Shown here one piece after another: positions 46,721 to 56,526 of a stretch of DNA of 64,000 nucleotides; the stretch's first letter is position 1, and the number at the start of each line of letters is the position of its first letter. Source of the stretch: Commensalibacter communis (GTDB lineage Bacteria; Pseudomonadota; Alphaproteobacteria; Acetobacterales; Acetobacteraceae); NCBI RefSeq assembly GCF_947179015.1, contig NZ_CAMXCM010000004.1, positions 62,001-126,000 of the forward strand, read 5' to 3'. The translations under genes were made by a program, and so were the position numbers. Below the pieces are notes generated by a model that was not told the origin of the DNA, made no database searches, and saw nothing but the letters and a program-made list of their open reading frames with translations.

Positions 46721-47044
46721 ATGGTTGAAAAAGAAAACTATCCATCAACAGAGAATGAAACAGAAACATTCGCTGCCAATGATGGTGACTATACGATTAC
46801 TAGACGAAAAGAAGCATCAAAGCAGTCAAATGACTGTTTCTCTCAGAATGATTTACAACATCATTCTGATAAGAAAATTGCTTCATTACGATTGATGATC
46901 CCAACATATTTGGATAATCAATTGACTCAAATCGCGGCCAATAAACGCGTTACGAAACGCTTTTTAATCCTTAAAGCTTTGGATCAATCAGGTTATCATA
47001 TTGAAAAAGAAGATTTAGTGGCTGATAAGAGGCGAAATCGATAG
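46721..47044 (+). CDS. Ribbon-helix-helix-like DNA-binding protein
   Basis: 107 residues. A disordered, polar N-terminus (about 1-50) precedes a likely RHH fold: IASLRLMIPTYLDNQLTQIA (beta strand and first helix) and KRVTKRFLILKALDQSGYHI (second helix), ending DLVADKRRNR. The tail form, GYxIxxEDLxxDRR, recalls plasmid partition or accessory RHH proteins in acetic acid bacteria. It may repress its own gene via the repeat at 46654. No toxin partner is adjacent; proP follows after 82 bases. Tentative. Confidence 0.6.
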   Translation: MVEKENYPSTENETETFAANDGDYTITRRKEASKQSNDCFSQNDLQHHSDKKIASLRLMIPTYLDNQLTQIAANKRVTKRFLILKALDQSGYHIEKEDLVADKRRNR

Positions 47045-47126
47045 TTCTTTCAACCCTCAAAGATTAACACACTGTGATAATATTACATAATCATTATAAA
47101 AGCAAAAAAAATCTGAAGGATTTTAT

Positions 47127-48629
47127 ATGAAACTTTTAAAGAAAAAACATAAACCGCTTCATATCAATGATATTACGATCGTTGACGATGACAAATTAAA
47201 AAAAGCCATCACTGCAGCTGCTCTTGGCAATGCGATGGAATGGTTTGATTTTGGGGTTTATGGTTTCTTGGCAATTACTTTGGGAAAGATCTTCTTTCCA
47301 GGAGCCAATCCAAGTGTCCAAATTATTGCATCGTTGGCAACCTTTGCTGTGCCGTTTTTAGTCAGACCATTGGGTGGAATCTTCTTTGGCATTTTGGGGG
47401 ATAAATATGGTCGTCAAAAGATATTATCCATTACCATTGTTATCATGTCCATCAGCACTTTTGCAATTGGACTAATTCCGGGTTACGCCACCATTGGTAT
47501 ATTAGCGCCTATCCTATTGTTAATTTGTAAATTGGCTCAGGGCTTTTCAGTCGGTGGAGAATATTCAGGTGCAGCAATTTTCGTTGCAGAATACGCCCCC
47601 GATCGTAAACGTGGCTTTTTAGGAAGTTGGCTAGATTTTGGCTCGATTGCTGGATTTGTATTAGGCGCAGGTGTTGTGGTTGTTCTTTCCAGTATTATTG
47701 GAAGTGATAATTTAATCGATTGGGGATGGAGAATTCCATTCTTTTTAGCCTTGCCACTTGGTTTTGTTGGCATTTATCTGAGACATCAATTAGAAGAAAC
47801 GCCTGCTTTCCAAAAACATATTGATGCAATGGAAGCAGACAGTAAAAAAGATCTGCAACAACCTCCTAAACTTTCTATGAAAGAGGTTGCAACTAAATAT
47901 TCTAAGAGCTTCTTGACTTGTATTGGTCTTGTATTAGCAATGAATATTACTTATTATGTATTGCTAACCTATATGCCAAACTATCTCTCTGGACGTTTGG
48001 GCTATTCAGAAGATCATGGATTGTTGATTATTATTGCCATCATGGTTGGTATGTTATTTGTACAGCCCTTTATTGGATTGACCAGCGATAAAATCGGCAG
48101 ACGCCCCTTCATCTTTGCAGGTAGTATTGGATTATTAATCTTATCTTATCCAGCATTTTGGTTAATTCAAAGTAACACAGTTGGACTTATCTTTGTCGGA
48201 TTATTGATCCTAACCGTTTCATTAAATTGCTTTGTTGGGGTGACTGCGTCGATTTTACCCGCACTCTTTCCAACGCATGTGCGGTATAGTGCACTGGCAA
48301 TGTCCTTTAACGTATCAATTATTATCGCTGGGTTTACTCCTGCATTTGTTGCATGGTTAGTCAGTGCAACTAACAACTCTTATATGCCTGCTTTTTATCT
48401 GATGCTTGTTTCTTTGATAGGTTTGGTTACGGCATTCACAATGCCTGAAACTGCGAATAAACCTTTGCGTGGCGCTACACCGACTGCTTCTGATAGAGAA
48501 GAAGCAAGGGAAATATTATCTCAACATTTTGATACTATTGAACAAAAAGTTGAAGAATTGGATGAAACGATTGCAGAGCTTGAAAAAAAGCGCCAAAGTT
48601 TAATCGATCAACATCCAAAATTAGATTAA
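47127..48629 (+). CDS. proP: Osmosensing proline/glycine betaine symporter ProP
   Basis: 500 residues, 12-helix MFS transporter of the MHS family. Nearly every known block of E. coli ProP is there: KAITAAALGNAMEWFDFGVY, GDKYGRQKIL, QGFSVGGEYSGAAIF, PDRKRGFLGSWLDFGSIAG and FPTHVRYSAL. The length equals E. coli ProP, 500. The C-terminal 30 residues (TIEQKVEELDETIAELEKKR) form the antiparallel coiled coil that tunes the osmotic set point. It takes up proline and betaines with protons in the inner membrane under high osmolarity. The close likeness to the enterobacterial protein suggests transfer. Confidence 0.94.
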   Translation: MKLLKKKHKPLHINDITIVDDDKLKKAITAAALGNAMEWFDFGVYGFLAITLGKIFFPGANPSVQIIASLATFAVPFLVRPLGGIFFGILGDKYGRQKILSITIVIMSISTFAIGLIPGYATIGILAPILLLICKLAQGFSVGGEYSGAAIFVAEYAPDRKRGFLGSWLDFGSIAGFVLGAGVVVVLSSIIGSDNLIDWGWRIPFFLALPLGFVGIYLRHQLEETPAFQKHIDAMEADSKKDLQQPPKLSMKEVATKYSKSFLTCIGLVLAMNITYYVLLTYMPNYLSGRLGYSEDHGLLIIIAIMVGMLFVQPFIGLTSDKIGRRPFIFAGSIGLLILSYPAFWLIQSNTVGLIFVGLLILTVSLNCFVGVTASILPALFPTHVRYSALAMSFNVSIIIAGFTPAFVAWLVSATNNSYMPAFYLMLVSLIGLVTAFTMPETANKPLRGATPTASDREEAREILSQHFDTIEQKVEELDETIAELEKKRQSLIDQHPKLD

Positions 48630-48659
48630 AAATCCATTAATTTAAAAAAATATGGTAAA

Positions 48660-48710
48660 ATTATGAAAATAAGTTAGGATAATAAAATTATTTTAGCTTA
48701 TCTTCATAAT
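48660..48710. repeat. AT-rich inverted repeat after proP
   Basis: ATTATGAA...ATAAG and CTTAT...TTCATAAT form an imperfect stem about 20 bases long across an AT-rich loop, 31 bases past the proP stop. It may act as a weak terminator but has no T run. Confidence 0.4.
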
Positions 48711-48754
48711 CTAAATGATTACTATATTTTTTTTAAAATCATTGGCTTTAATTT

Positions 48755-49633
48755 ATGAACTGTACAGCATTAATTGTTACTTATAATCGTTTAACAAAAT
48801 TAAAAAATTGTTTAAAAGCCACCTTACTTTTACCATTTAATCATATTATTATCGTCGATAATGCATCAACTGATAATACAGCCGAATGGCTGCTTGCCCA
48901 ACAAGATCCTCGACTCCATATCTTAACAACACAAATAAATATTGGAGGGGCCGGTGGTTTCAAGCATGGCGCACATTTCATAGCCAGCTATTTAGACACA
49001 GAGTGGATATTTTTCTTTGACGATGATGCTTACCCTACGGTCAATCTGTTAGATCAATTTAATAGATTAAATAAACAAGATTATCAGATATTTTCAAGTA
49101 AGGTTTTGTTGCCCTCTGGTAAAATCTGTAAAATGAACGTTCCATATAAAAAAGTTCCATATACGGCCTATGAAACAGTTTTATATGGCATCAAGCCACA
49201 AAAATTCCTGCCAAATCTTTTAGAACAAGAAGAAGTACAAACCTTTTCTTTTGTTGGCGCCATTCTTCATCAAAATATACTGCGTCAGTATACCCATTTA
49301 ATTGACGGACAACTATTTTTATATTTTGACGACGTTCTATTTTCTTATCATTTATCTCAGTCTGGCTACAAGATTTTATTTTCCCCAAATCTTGTATTTA
49401 TTCATGATACCACTATCAATACGAATATTTATCAGAATAAAAAAATATATTATATGGTGAGGAACCTTGTATATTTAAAAGAAAATCAATATTCTCCTTT
49501 CTCAAAATGCTCTATTTCTCTCAGGATAATACGTATTTTAATCCTATGTATTTATAGGGGAAAAAATATTCACTCTATTTTATACATTTTAAAAGGCATT
49601 AAAGATGGATTTCTACACAAAAAGCCTAGATAA
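48755..49633 (+). CDS. GT2 family glycosyltransferase
   Basis: 292 residues, GT-A fold. ALIVTYNRLTKL and IIIVDNASTDNT at the start and the metal-binding FFFDDDAYP (DDD) are clear; YFDDVLFSYHLSQSGYKI is the acceptor/catalytic part. It looks like galactofuranosyl- or rhamnosyl-type transferases that add sugars to a surface polysaccharide. It precedes a GT8 fusion gene by 80 bases, so both probably serve the same glycan. Confidence 0.88.
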   Translation: MNCTALIVTYNRLTKLKNCLKATLLLPFNHIIIVDNASTDNTAEWLLAQQDPRLHILTTQINIGGAGGFKHGAHFIASYLDTEWIFFFDDDAYPTVNLLDQFNRLNKQDYQIFSSKVLLPSGKICKMNVPYKKVPYTAYETVLYGIKPQKFLPNLLEQEEVQTFSFVGAILHQNILRQYTHLIDGQLFLYFDDVLFSYHLSQSGYKILFSPNLVFIHDTTINTNIYQNKKIYYMVRNLVYLKENQYSPFSKCSISLRIIRILILCIYRGKNIHSILYILKGIKDGFLHKKPR

Positions 49634-49713
49634 TTTCAAAAGGAATTATTAGATTTACTAATAAGATGAAAAATTATAATAAATTGTATTTATCTCAACA
49701 TGTTGAATGAAAA

Positions 49714-51669
49714 ATGAAAAAAATTTCTCTCTACGTTTCTTATCACAATCAATGTGATCTCATTAAAACCAATTATTTTCAACCCATTCAGGTTGGCACA
49801 GCATACAGTAAACCATTGTATCCATCGGAACTGAATGATGCGATAGGGGATAATATTTCCCTCAAAAATAAAAGTTTTTGTGAGTTAACAGCTCAATATT
49901 GGGCGTGGAAAAACGATTTAACCAGTGAATATATCGGTTTTTGCCATTACAGACGTCATTTTATATTCAATCCAGATAATACAACAGAGAACAATATATA
50001 TGGCGTAACGCCGTATGATCAAATGGATCAAAACTATCTAAAAGATGTTGGATACTCTGATCAAGATTTAGAAAAATTTTTAGACAATATTGATGTAGTA
50101 GCTCCAGAAAAATGGGATGTCAGAAATCATTATGCTAAAAACAATCTCGATCAATATAAAAATGGCCCCAATTTATATATTGAAGATTACTATACATGCC
50201 TCGATATCTTAAGAGCCAAATATCCAGAATATGAAGAATCTATCACAAGCTATAATGTATCCACAGATGGATATTATACCAATATGTTCATCATGAAACG
50301 TGATATTTTTGTACATTATAGTGCGTGGTTATTTGATATTTTATTTGAACTTGAAAAGAAGTTAAATTTAGATAACAGAGATATACAAGAATATAGAGTC
50401 TTTGGGTATATTTCTGAATGGTTACTTGGTATATATCTGACACAATTAAGAAGAGATAAAAAACTAAATATTGTAGAATGTCGTAGAACGTTTGTGAACA
50501 ATGCCAACACTGGCAATTATCAGTTAACATCGCAACAACCCCTAGCAATTACGAATACGACAAGCACATCTCAATTAGACAAAATTAAGAAAAACTATAA
50601 AAAAATAGTCCCTATTGTAACTGCTTTCAATGAAAACTATGCGATTACAGGGGCTGCATTAATTCAATCTATTATTGAAAATAGTGATCCAACTTGTTTT
50701 TACGATATTTATATCATTGAGGGTGCATTATCTGATACAACGAAATTTAACTTTCATTTCATGTTTCGAAGGTTAGAAAATTTCAGCTTAAATATTATTA
50801 ATGTTGATCATTTCTTCGCTAATAAAAACTTAAATCTTCATGCACATTTTTCAAAAGAAACTTATTATCGTATATTGATCCCTACCATTCTTCCACAATA
50901 TGACAAAGTTGTTTATTTGGACGCAGATATGGTTGTTAATAAAGACATTCAACATCTATTCGACACTGATATTGGTAATAACTCCATAGCAGCTGTTAAA
51001 GACTATGTCATGGCTGGTTTTATTAAATTTAAAATAATGTGTCGTGATGTATGTGGTGGACTTACAACCGAAGAATATTTAAAGCAATATTTGGGTATGA
51101 AAAACCCTCATAACTATGCACAAGCCGGTGTATTAATCTTTAATACCAAAAAATTCAGAAAAACTGGCGTAGATCAAGATATTCTTCAAGATATGTGTAA
51201 AGCAAGCTATTGGTTCTTAGATCAAGATCTTTTAAATAAACATTTAGAAGGAGACATTTATTATCTTGATACGCAATGGAATGTCTTACATGGTAATGGA
51301 AATGTTGATTCATTTTATAAAAAACTTCCATTACCAATTATGGAAGATTACTTTAAGGCCAGAAAAGACCCATGGATTATCCATTTCGCTGGTGAGCAAA
51401 AACCATGGTTTAACCCTACAGCAGACTTTGCATCAATCTTTTTCTACTACTTGCGAAATACGCCTTGGAAAAATAATAGAACTCCAACATCTTATGTGCC
51501 GTCAAATACAGAACATAGAGTTGAACATAAGGTTGAACAAATATATATTAATCCAAACTTTACAGTCAGAGAGATTTTGAAACCTTTTGTAAATCGATTT
51601 TTACCTCTTGGCACCAAACGCAGACAATTAATGTACAAACTTTATATAATGGCTCGAAAAAAACTTTAA
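49714..51669 (+). CDS. DUF4422-GT8 fusion glycosyltransferase
   Basis: 651 residues with two domains. The N-terminal 260 residues are DUF4422 (YVSYHNQ, YPSELNDAIGDNIS, AQYWAWKND, YIGFCHYRRHF). The C-terminal 340 are GT8 (VPIVTAFNENYAITGAALIQS, YRILIPTILPQYDKVVYLDADMVV with the DAD metal site, AQAGVLIFNTKKFR, and WIIHFAGEQKPW). Both are transferase domains, so one chain could add two sugars in turn. It belongs with the GT2 gene upstream, most likely in lipopolysaccharide or exopolysaccharide synthesis. Confidence 0.88.
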   Translation: MKKISLYVSYHNQCDLIKTNYFQPIQVGTAYSKPLYPSELNDAIGDNISLKNKSFCELTAQYWAWKNDLTSEYIGFCHYRRHFIFNPDNTTENNIYGVTPYDQMDQNYLKDVGYSDQDLEKFLDNIDVVAPEKWDVRNHYAKNNLDQYKNGPNLYIEDYYTCLDILRAKYPEYEESITSYNVSTDGYYTNMFIMKRDIFVHYSAWLFDILFELEKKLNLDNRDIQEYRVFGYISEWLLGIYLTQLRRDKKLNIVECRRTFVNNANTGNYQLTSQQPLAITNTTSTSQLDKIKKNYKKIVPIVTAFNENYAITGAALIQSIIENSDPTCFYDIYIIEGALSDTTKFNFHFMFRRLENFSLNIINVDHFFANKNLNLHAHFSKETYYRILIPTILPQYDKVVYLDADMVVNKDIQHLFDTDIGNNSIAAVKDYVMAGFIKFKIMCRDVCGGLTTEEYLKQYLGMKNPHNYAQAGVLIFNTKKFRKTGVDQDILQDMCKASYWFLDQDLLNKHLEGDIYYLDTQWNVLHGNGNVDSFYKKLPLPIMEDYFKARKDPWIIHFAGEQKPWFNPTADFASIFFYYLRNTPWKNNRTPTSYVPSNTEHRVEHKVEQIYINPNFTVREILKPFVNRFLPLGTKRRQLMYKLYIMARKKL

Positions 51670-52057
51670 CTATTTGTTTACTATTTAGGACAAACATCTC
51701 ATTATTTTTACAAAGATGAAATACATAATTTTTGATTCATAAAACTAAACTCTTTGTTTTATATATTTTATCTGCGTGCGAATATGCCTTGATTATAGTT
51801 ATTATAAAAAGACAACGCCCTCTCTTCACAAGAAAGGGCGTTGTTTCATGACCATATTCAAAATGATACAAATCATATAATTTAAGTAATAATCAAAAAT
51901 AATTTTTTACCGATATATTTTCTCATTAGAACCCAGCTGCACAGCAAGTAGCTTTTGGCATTATCGAGTATTAAGCTCCTCAATTGTTTATTATTTAATA
52001 TCTATATTTTTATGGTATAGAAAAAATAATGAAACAAAATATATAAGGCTTTAATCA
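51670..52057. other. 388-bp gap with terminator
   Basis: No gene is seen. The terminator at 51812-51847 ends the glycosyltransferase genes. The remaining 210 bases should hold the promoter for the following dehydrogenase-cytochrome pair; I do not see a clear operator. Confidence 0.6.
51812..51847 (+). terminator. Intrinsic terminator after the GT8 gene
   Basis: ACAACGCCCT and AGGGCGTTGT form a perfect 10-base stem with a 13-base loop followed by a short T run. It ends the glycosyltransferase pair about 140 bases after the stop. Confidence 0.78.
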
Positions 52058-53950
52058 ATGACTGTCACAAGACGTGATTTTTTAAATGGTGTGGCAATTA
52101 GTATTGTTACGGGAATGGCTCCTGCACAAATATTAAAAGCATCAGCCCAAACAGCGACTCAAACACTTTATTATCCCCCTACACTAACGCGATTGAGGGG
52201 CAACCACCCTGGTTCTTTTGAAGGTGCGCACGCATTGGCACGTGAGGGTGAGCATTTTAATTCAAAAACCCTACCTATTGAAGAAAATTATGATCTTGTG
52301 ATTGTTGGTGCTGGCCTCAGCGGCTTGGCTTCTGCCTATTTTTGGCAGCAATTACAAGGCAAAGACAGCAAGATTTTATTAATTGATAACCATGATGATT
52401 TTGGCGGGCATGCCAAGCGAAACGAATTTCATACCAGCGACCGTATGATCTTGGGATATGGGGGAAGTGAATCTTTTCAATCTCCACAACATAATTTTAG
52501 TGATATCGTCAAAAAACTGATTGCAGAATTAAATATCAATGTCGATGTAATGGCAAAAGATTTTGATAAAACTTTTTATCCTGATCTGAACCTCAGTCGT
52601 GGTGTTTATTTTGATAAGAAAAATTTTGGTGTTGATAAAATTGTTGCTGGCGACCCAGGTCGAGCAGTCTCGGATGATATTCCACCAGACCGCTTAAATG
52701 GTCGCAATATTGTTGACTTTATTAATGATTTTCCATTAAGCGAAGATGATCGCAAAGCACTTATTGCGCTTCACACTGAAAATAAAGACTATATGCCAGG
52801 GATGAGCCCTGAAGAGAAAACCGCATGGCTTGATAAACACAGCTATACACAGTTCCTAAAAGACAAAGTCAAATTAAACGACAGTGCTATTCGTTATTTC
52901 CAACAACGAACCAATGATTTCCAAGCCATTGGGATTGACGGTGTTTCATGTAGTGATGCTCGTCTTTGTGCGTTACCTGGATTTGATGGGATGAATTTGC
53001 CTCCTATGGATCCTGATGACCTCGCTGATTTAGAAGATCCTTATATTTATCACTTCCCAGATGGCAATGCGGGGCTTGCACGTTCGATTGTTCGTCACTT
53101 GATCCCAGCGATTGCGCCAGGCGATACAATGGAAAGCATTGTTACAGCTAAATTCGATTACAGCCAACTTGATAAACCAGAAAATCCTGTCAGATTAAGA
53201 CTAAGCAGCACAGGTATTCATGCCGAAAACGTTGCTGATGGCGTAGAAGTAACCTATCTTAAAGAAGGAAAACTGCACAAAGTCAAAGGCGGTCACTTGG
53301 TAATGGCTGGCTATAATATGATGATTCCTTATATTGTTCCAGAAATGCCAGAGACTCAAAAAGAGGCTTTGAAACAAAATGTTAAAGCCCCATTAGTGTA
53401 CACCAAAGTTATCATCAGTAATTGGGAACCTTTCATTAAAAAAGGCGTTCATGAAATCTATGCCGTTGCTGCCCCTTACAGTCGCGTAAAGCTGGATTAT
53501 CCTGTTGATATGGGTGAATATCAACATCCCAGAGATCCGAAAAAACCGATTTGTTTACATATGGTTTATGTCCCAACATTCCCAGGCAGTGGTCTCAGCA
53601 TTCGTGAACAGTCTCGTAAAGGGCGTGCATTTTTATTAGGAACACCGTTTGAAGTGCATGAACAAATGATCCGTGAACAATTACAGGGTATGTTTGGTGA
53701 TGCTGGTTTCGACCATACCAAAGACATTCAAGCCATTACGGTCAATCGTTGGGCGCATGGATATTCTTATACCTATAGTGGTTTGTCTGAATCGGATGAA
53801 GATAGCGCACAAAAAATCATCGAAACAGCACGTAAGCCTGTGGGGCGTATTACGATTGCCAATTCTGATTCAGATTGGGCACCTTATGCCCATGCTGCCA
53901 TTGACCAAGGATGGCGCGCTGTTAATGAACTTCATAAGATGAAAGGGTAA
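52058..53950 (+). CDS. Tat-exported FAD oxidoreductase, spermidine dehydrogenase-like
   Basis: 630 residues. The N-terminus has a twin-arginine signal (TVTRRDFLNG, then a hydrophobic stretch to SAQTA). The FAD fold starts YDLVIVGAGLSGLASAYF at about residue 80, and FGGHAKRNEF follows. Length and pattern fit the spermidine dehydrogenase (SpdH) group, which cleaves spermidine at its secondary amine and passes electrons to a cytochrome. The next gene, 2 bases on, is a triheme cytochrome c. Substrate assignment is by resemblance plus the GABA genes at 57.9-61.5 kb. Confidence 0.82.
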   Translation: MTVTRRDFLNGVAISIVTGMAPAQILKASAQTATQTLYYPPTLTRLRGNHPGSFEGAHALAREGEHFNSKTLPIEENYDLVIVGAGLSGLASAYFWQQLQGKDSKILLIDNHDDFGGHAKRNEFHTSDRMILGYGGSESFQSPQHNFSDIVKKLIAELNINVDVMAKDFDKTFYPDLNLSRGVYFDKKNFGVDKIVAGDPGRAVSDDIPPDRLNGRNIVDFINDFPLSEDDRKALIALHTENKDYMPGMSPEEKTAWLDKHSYTQFLKDKVKLNDSAIRYFQQRTNDFQAIGIDGVSCSDARLCALPGFDGMNLPPMDPDDLADLEDPYIYHFPDGNAGLARSIVRHLIPAIAPGDTMESIVTAKFDYSQLDKPENPVRLRLSSTGIHAENVADGVEVTYLKEGKLHKVKGGHLVMAGYNMMIPYIVPEMPETQKEALKQNVKAPLVYTKVIISNWEPFIKKGVHEIYAVAAPYSRVKLDYPVDMGEYQHPRDPKKPICLHMVYVPTFPGSGLSIREQSRKGRAFLLGTPFEVHEQMIREQLQGMFGDAGFDHTKDIQAITVNRWAHGYSYTYSGLSESDEDSAQKIIETARKPVGRITIANSDSDWAPYAHAAIDQGWRAVNELHKMKG

Positions 53951-53952
53951 TC

Positions 53953-55161
53953 ATGAAACGCTTATCAATCCTTTTTTTGATGGCATTACCCAGTATTGCC
54001 CATGCTAACCCAACCATATCCAAAGGTGAATATGTGTTCCGTGCCAGTGATTGTGGTGCTTGTCATACCGCCCCTAATGGCAAAGAGTTGGCAGGAGGCG
54101 TAAAATTCCCAACCCCTTTGGGCAATATTTATTCCACAAATATCACCCCTGATAAAACCAATGGGATTGGCGACTGGAACTATAACGATTTTGTACGCGC
54201 TGTTCGTAAAGGGGTCGGCAAAGGCGGTCGTCATCTTTACCCAGCGATGCCTTATCCTTCTTATGTTAAATTAAGCGATGAGGACATGCGGGCATTATAT
54301 GATTATTTAATGAACGATGTTAAACCCCAAGCCGTTCCCAACCGCCCATCAGATATTTCTTGGCCTTTATCCATACGTTGGCCAATTTCTGTTTGGAATG
54401 CAATGTATACTGAAAACAAGCGTTTCCAACCTCGCGCCGATCAAAGTGAACAATGGAACAGAGGTGCATATTTGGTTCAAGGCCCTGGACATTGCGGTAC
54501 ATGCCATACGCCACGTGGATATGGCATGCAAGAAAAGAGCTTTGATGAACAAAAAGGCAGTTATCTTAGTGGTGCGCAGCTTGCAGGCTGGTATGCGCCG
54601 TCACTACGTAATTTACCTTTTTCAAAACAAGAAACCATTGATTTATTGAAAAAAGGCCGCAGCGAACATAAAGCACTTGCTGGTCCAATGGATGAGGTGG
54701 TGAGCGAAAGCACACAATATTTAACTGACCAAGACCTTGATGCAATTGCTACTTATCTGGCAGATATCGATGGTAATCATCACGCTGCTTCTGCAGTCAC
54801 CCAAGCCAATACCAGACAAGCAAAAGCTCAAAATAATGGTGAGTTTATGTATATGCGCTATTGTTCAACCTGTCATGGCATGGATGGCAAAGGCAATAGC
54901 CATGTCATCCCACCGCTACAAGGGAATTTAACGGTCAATAGTGAAGATCCATTAACTTTAGTCCGCGTTATTTTAGAGGGTGGAAAAACCCCTGTGACCC
55001 AAGATCACTTGCCATATTCAATGCCAGGATATCAATGGGTATTAACCAACAAAGATACGGCTGATGTGATTAATTATATCCGTACCAACTGGGGCAATCA
55101 TGCACATGCTTTAACGCCAGAAGATATTCAAAATACAAAAGATATCATTAAAAAGAATTAA
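53953..55161 (+). CDS. Triheme cytochrome c (dehydrogenase subunit)
   Basis: 402 residues after a signal peptide (SIAHA). Three heme-c sites are seen: CGACH at 34-38, CGTCH near residue 180, and CSTCH near 305. This is the layout of cytochrome subunits of membrane dehydrogenases in acetic acid bacteria (AdhB-like), which pass electrons to ubiquinone. It starts 2 bases after the flavoprotein stop, so the two form one respiratory enzyme in the periplasm. Confidence 0.92.
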   Translation: MKRLSILFLMALPSIAHANPTISKGEYVFRASDCGACHTAPNGKELAGGVKFPTPLGNIYSTNITPDKTNGIGDWNYNDFVRAVRKGVGKGGRHLYPAMPYPSYVKLSDEDMRALYDYLMNDVKPQAVPNRPSDISWPLSIRWPISVWNAMYTENKRFQPRADQSEQWNRGAYLVQGPGHCGTCHTPRGYGMQEKSFDEQKGSYLSGAQLAGWYAPSLRNLPFSKQETIDLLKKGRSEHKALAGPMDEVVSESTQYLTDQDLDAIATYLADIDGNHHAASAVTQANTRQAKAQNNGEFMYMRYCSTCHGMDGKGNSHVIPPLQGNLTVNSEDPLTLVRVILEGGKTPVTQDHLPYSMPGYQWVLTNKDTADVINYIRTNWGNHAHALTPEDIQNTKDIIKKN

Positions 55162-55166
55162 CCATA

Positions 55167-55199
55167 AAATGGCAGTGAAATAAAAAAACACTGCCATTT
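55167..55199. terminator. Hairpin between cytochrome gene and tehB
   Basis: AAATGGCAGTG and CACTGCCATTT form a perfect 11-base stem over an 11-base loop. It lies between two convergent genes and likely ends both; T runs are short. Confidence 0.75.
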
Positions 55200-55211
55200 C
55201 TAATATAATCG

Positions 55212-55805
55212 CTAGTTTTTTTGCGCTAAAAGGGTCGCAAAACGCAGCTCTATTCGGTTGCCTTGCTCGTCTGTTTTATGTAGCAGACCTGTATCTTCGT
55301 TATATTTCTTTATTGTCCAAGATTGATAATATGAAGATAATTCTTTGGGTTTAAAAGTAAAATTAAAGAAATCAAGATTACATGGATAATCTTCTGTATT
55401 CATTGCGGAAACAATTAGATTATACCCCCCTTTTTTGGTCGATTTTTGCATGTTCCCAATTAAATTTGGAATAGATTTTGGATTAAGAAACATGAAAACT
55501 ACGGTTGATATAATCACATCATATTGACCTGAAAATTCGAGGTCATTTAAATCAACCACTCTGGTCATAATCGAATCAATAGATTCATTGACACAAATTG
55601 TATCTAGCTTTTTGATGCTATTCTCATTATGATCCCATGCATCTACGGTAAAACCCTGTTGAGCCAAATATAAGCTGTTCCTGCCCCCACCACATCCCAA
55701 ATCTAATGCTTTGCCTTTTGGCAAGTCAGGCATTGCTTTAACAATTTCAGAATGAGGAAGCATTAAATTATATTTATTTAAAAAGTAATCCTTGTCTAAA
55801 TTCAT
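55212..55805 (-). CDS. tehB: TehB-like tellurite methyltransferase
   Basis: 197 residues, the same length as E. coli TehB. The SAM site is LDLGCGGGRNSLYLA at about 34-48, followed by VDAWDHNENSIKK, STVVFMFLNPKSIPNLIGNM and the end NRIELRFATLLAQK, all matching TehB. It methylates tellurite or selenium oxyanions with SAM. Its close fit to the enterobacterial protein, and a lone place, suggest acquisition. Convergent with the cytochrome gene. Confidence 0.9.
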   Translation of the reverse strand: MNLDKDYFLNKYNLMLPHSEIVKAMPDLPKGKALDLGCGGGRNSLYLAQQGFTVDAWDHNENSIKKLDTICVNESIDSIMTRVVDLNDLEFSGQYDVIISTVVFMFLNPKSIPNLIGNMQKSTKKGGYNLIVSAMNTEDYPCNLDFFNFTFKPKELSSYYQSWTIKKYNEDTGLLHKTDEQGNRIELRFATLLAQKN

Positions 55806-56112
55806 TTTATTATCCTTTTCAAATAATGTACTGATAATAAAACTTTATACAAAACATACTCATTATAAAAGAAATGTTTCCTTTTTAAAATTGATTATCA
55901 AATGATTCATATGATAGAAAATAGAAATTATTTTAATTTCTATATAATTTTAAATAAGAAAAATACTTTATTGATCTTCTGACTAAATATCTTGTTGTGA
56001 CATACTTTGACTATTAATTTTCCTTGTTTTTAACAAAAATTGAACTTGAAAAATCCCCTTTTTTTTTCATTTACCGTGATGATCGGTCATATTTTAATGA
56101 TTTTAAATTTAA
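55806..56112. other. 307-bp very AT-rich gap
   Basis: Between tehB and gtrA, on divergent strands. I see no gene and no strong hairpin. It must contain the two divergent promoters. Confidence 0.55.
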
Positions 56113-56523
56113 ATGAATATAGCAAATTATAGAGAGTTCACTCGCTTATTTATGCGTTATTTTGCTGTAGGGCTAATTAATACCTCAGTTCATTGGGCTG
56201 TTTTTTTTCTTATTTTTTACAGATTTCACAACTTACAAATGATTGCAAATTTTATTGCTTTTTGTTGCTCAACCAGTTGTAATATTTTCCTCAATGCTAG
56301 ATGGACATTCAATTCATCAGTAACAATGGCGAAATATATATCCTTTTTTATTTTCATTGGCAGCCTGTCGTTGTTAACAGGATATATCGCTGACCACTTT
56401 CATATTCCCAGCTTAATAACGTTAATTGTTTTTTCAGGCACATGCCTTATCGGTGGTTTTTTATTTTCTAAATATGTTATATTCAAAGATACAAAGCCCC
56501 TAACTATTTCCTCACAAAGATAA
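56113..56523 (+). CDS. GtrA family membrane protein
   Basis: 136 residues, four membrane helices. FMRYFAVGLINTSVHWAVFF at the start and FFIFIGSLSLLTGYIADHF then FLFSKYVIFKD fit the GtrA family, which helps flip or present polyprenyl-linked sugars. It lies 3 bases before the UbiA-type gene. In mycobacteria a GtrA protein (Rv3789) lies in the decaprenyl-phosphoryl arabinose cluster, a hint of a similar pairing. Confidence 0.88.
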   Translation: MNIANYREFTRLFMRYFAVGLINTSVHWAVFFLIFYRFHNLQMIANFIAFCCSTSCNIFLNARWTFNSSVTMAKYISFFIFIGSLSLLTGYIADHFHIPSLITLIVFSGTCLIGGFLFSKYVIFKDTKPLTISSQR

Positions 56524-56526
56524 CTG

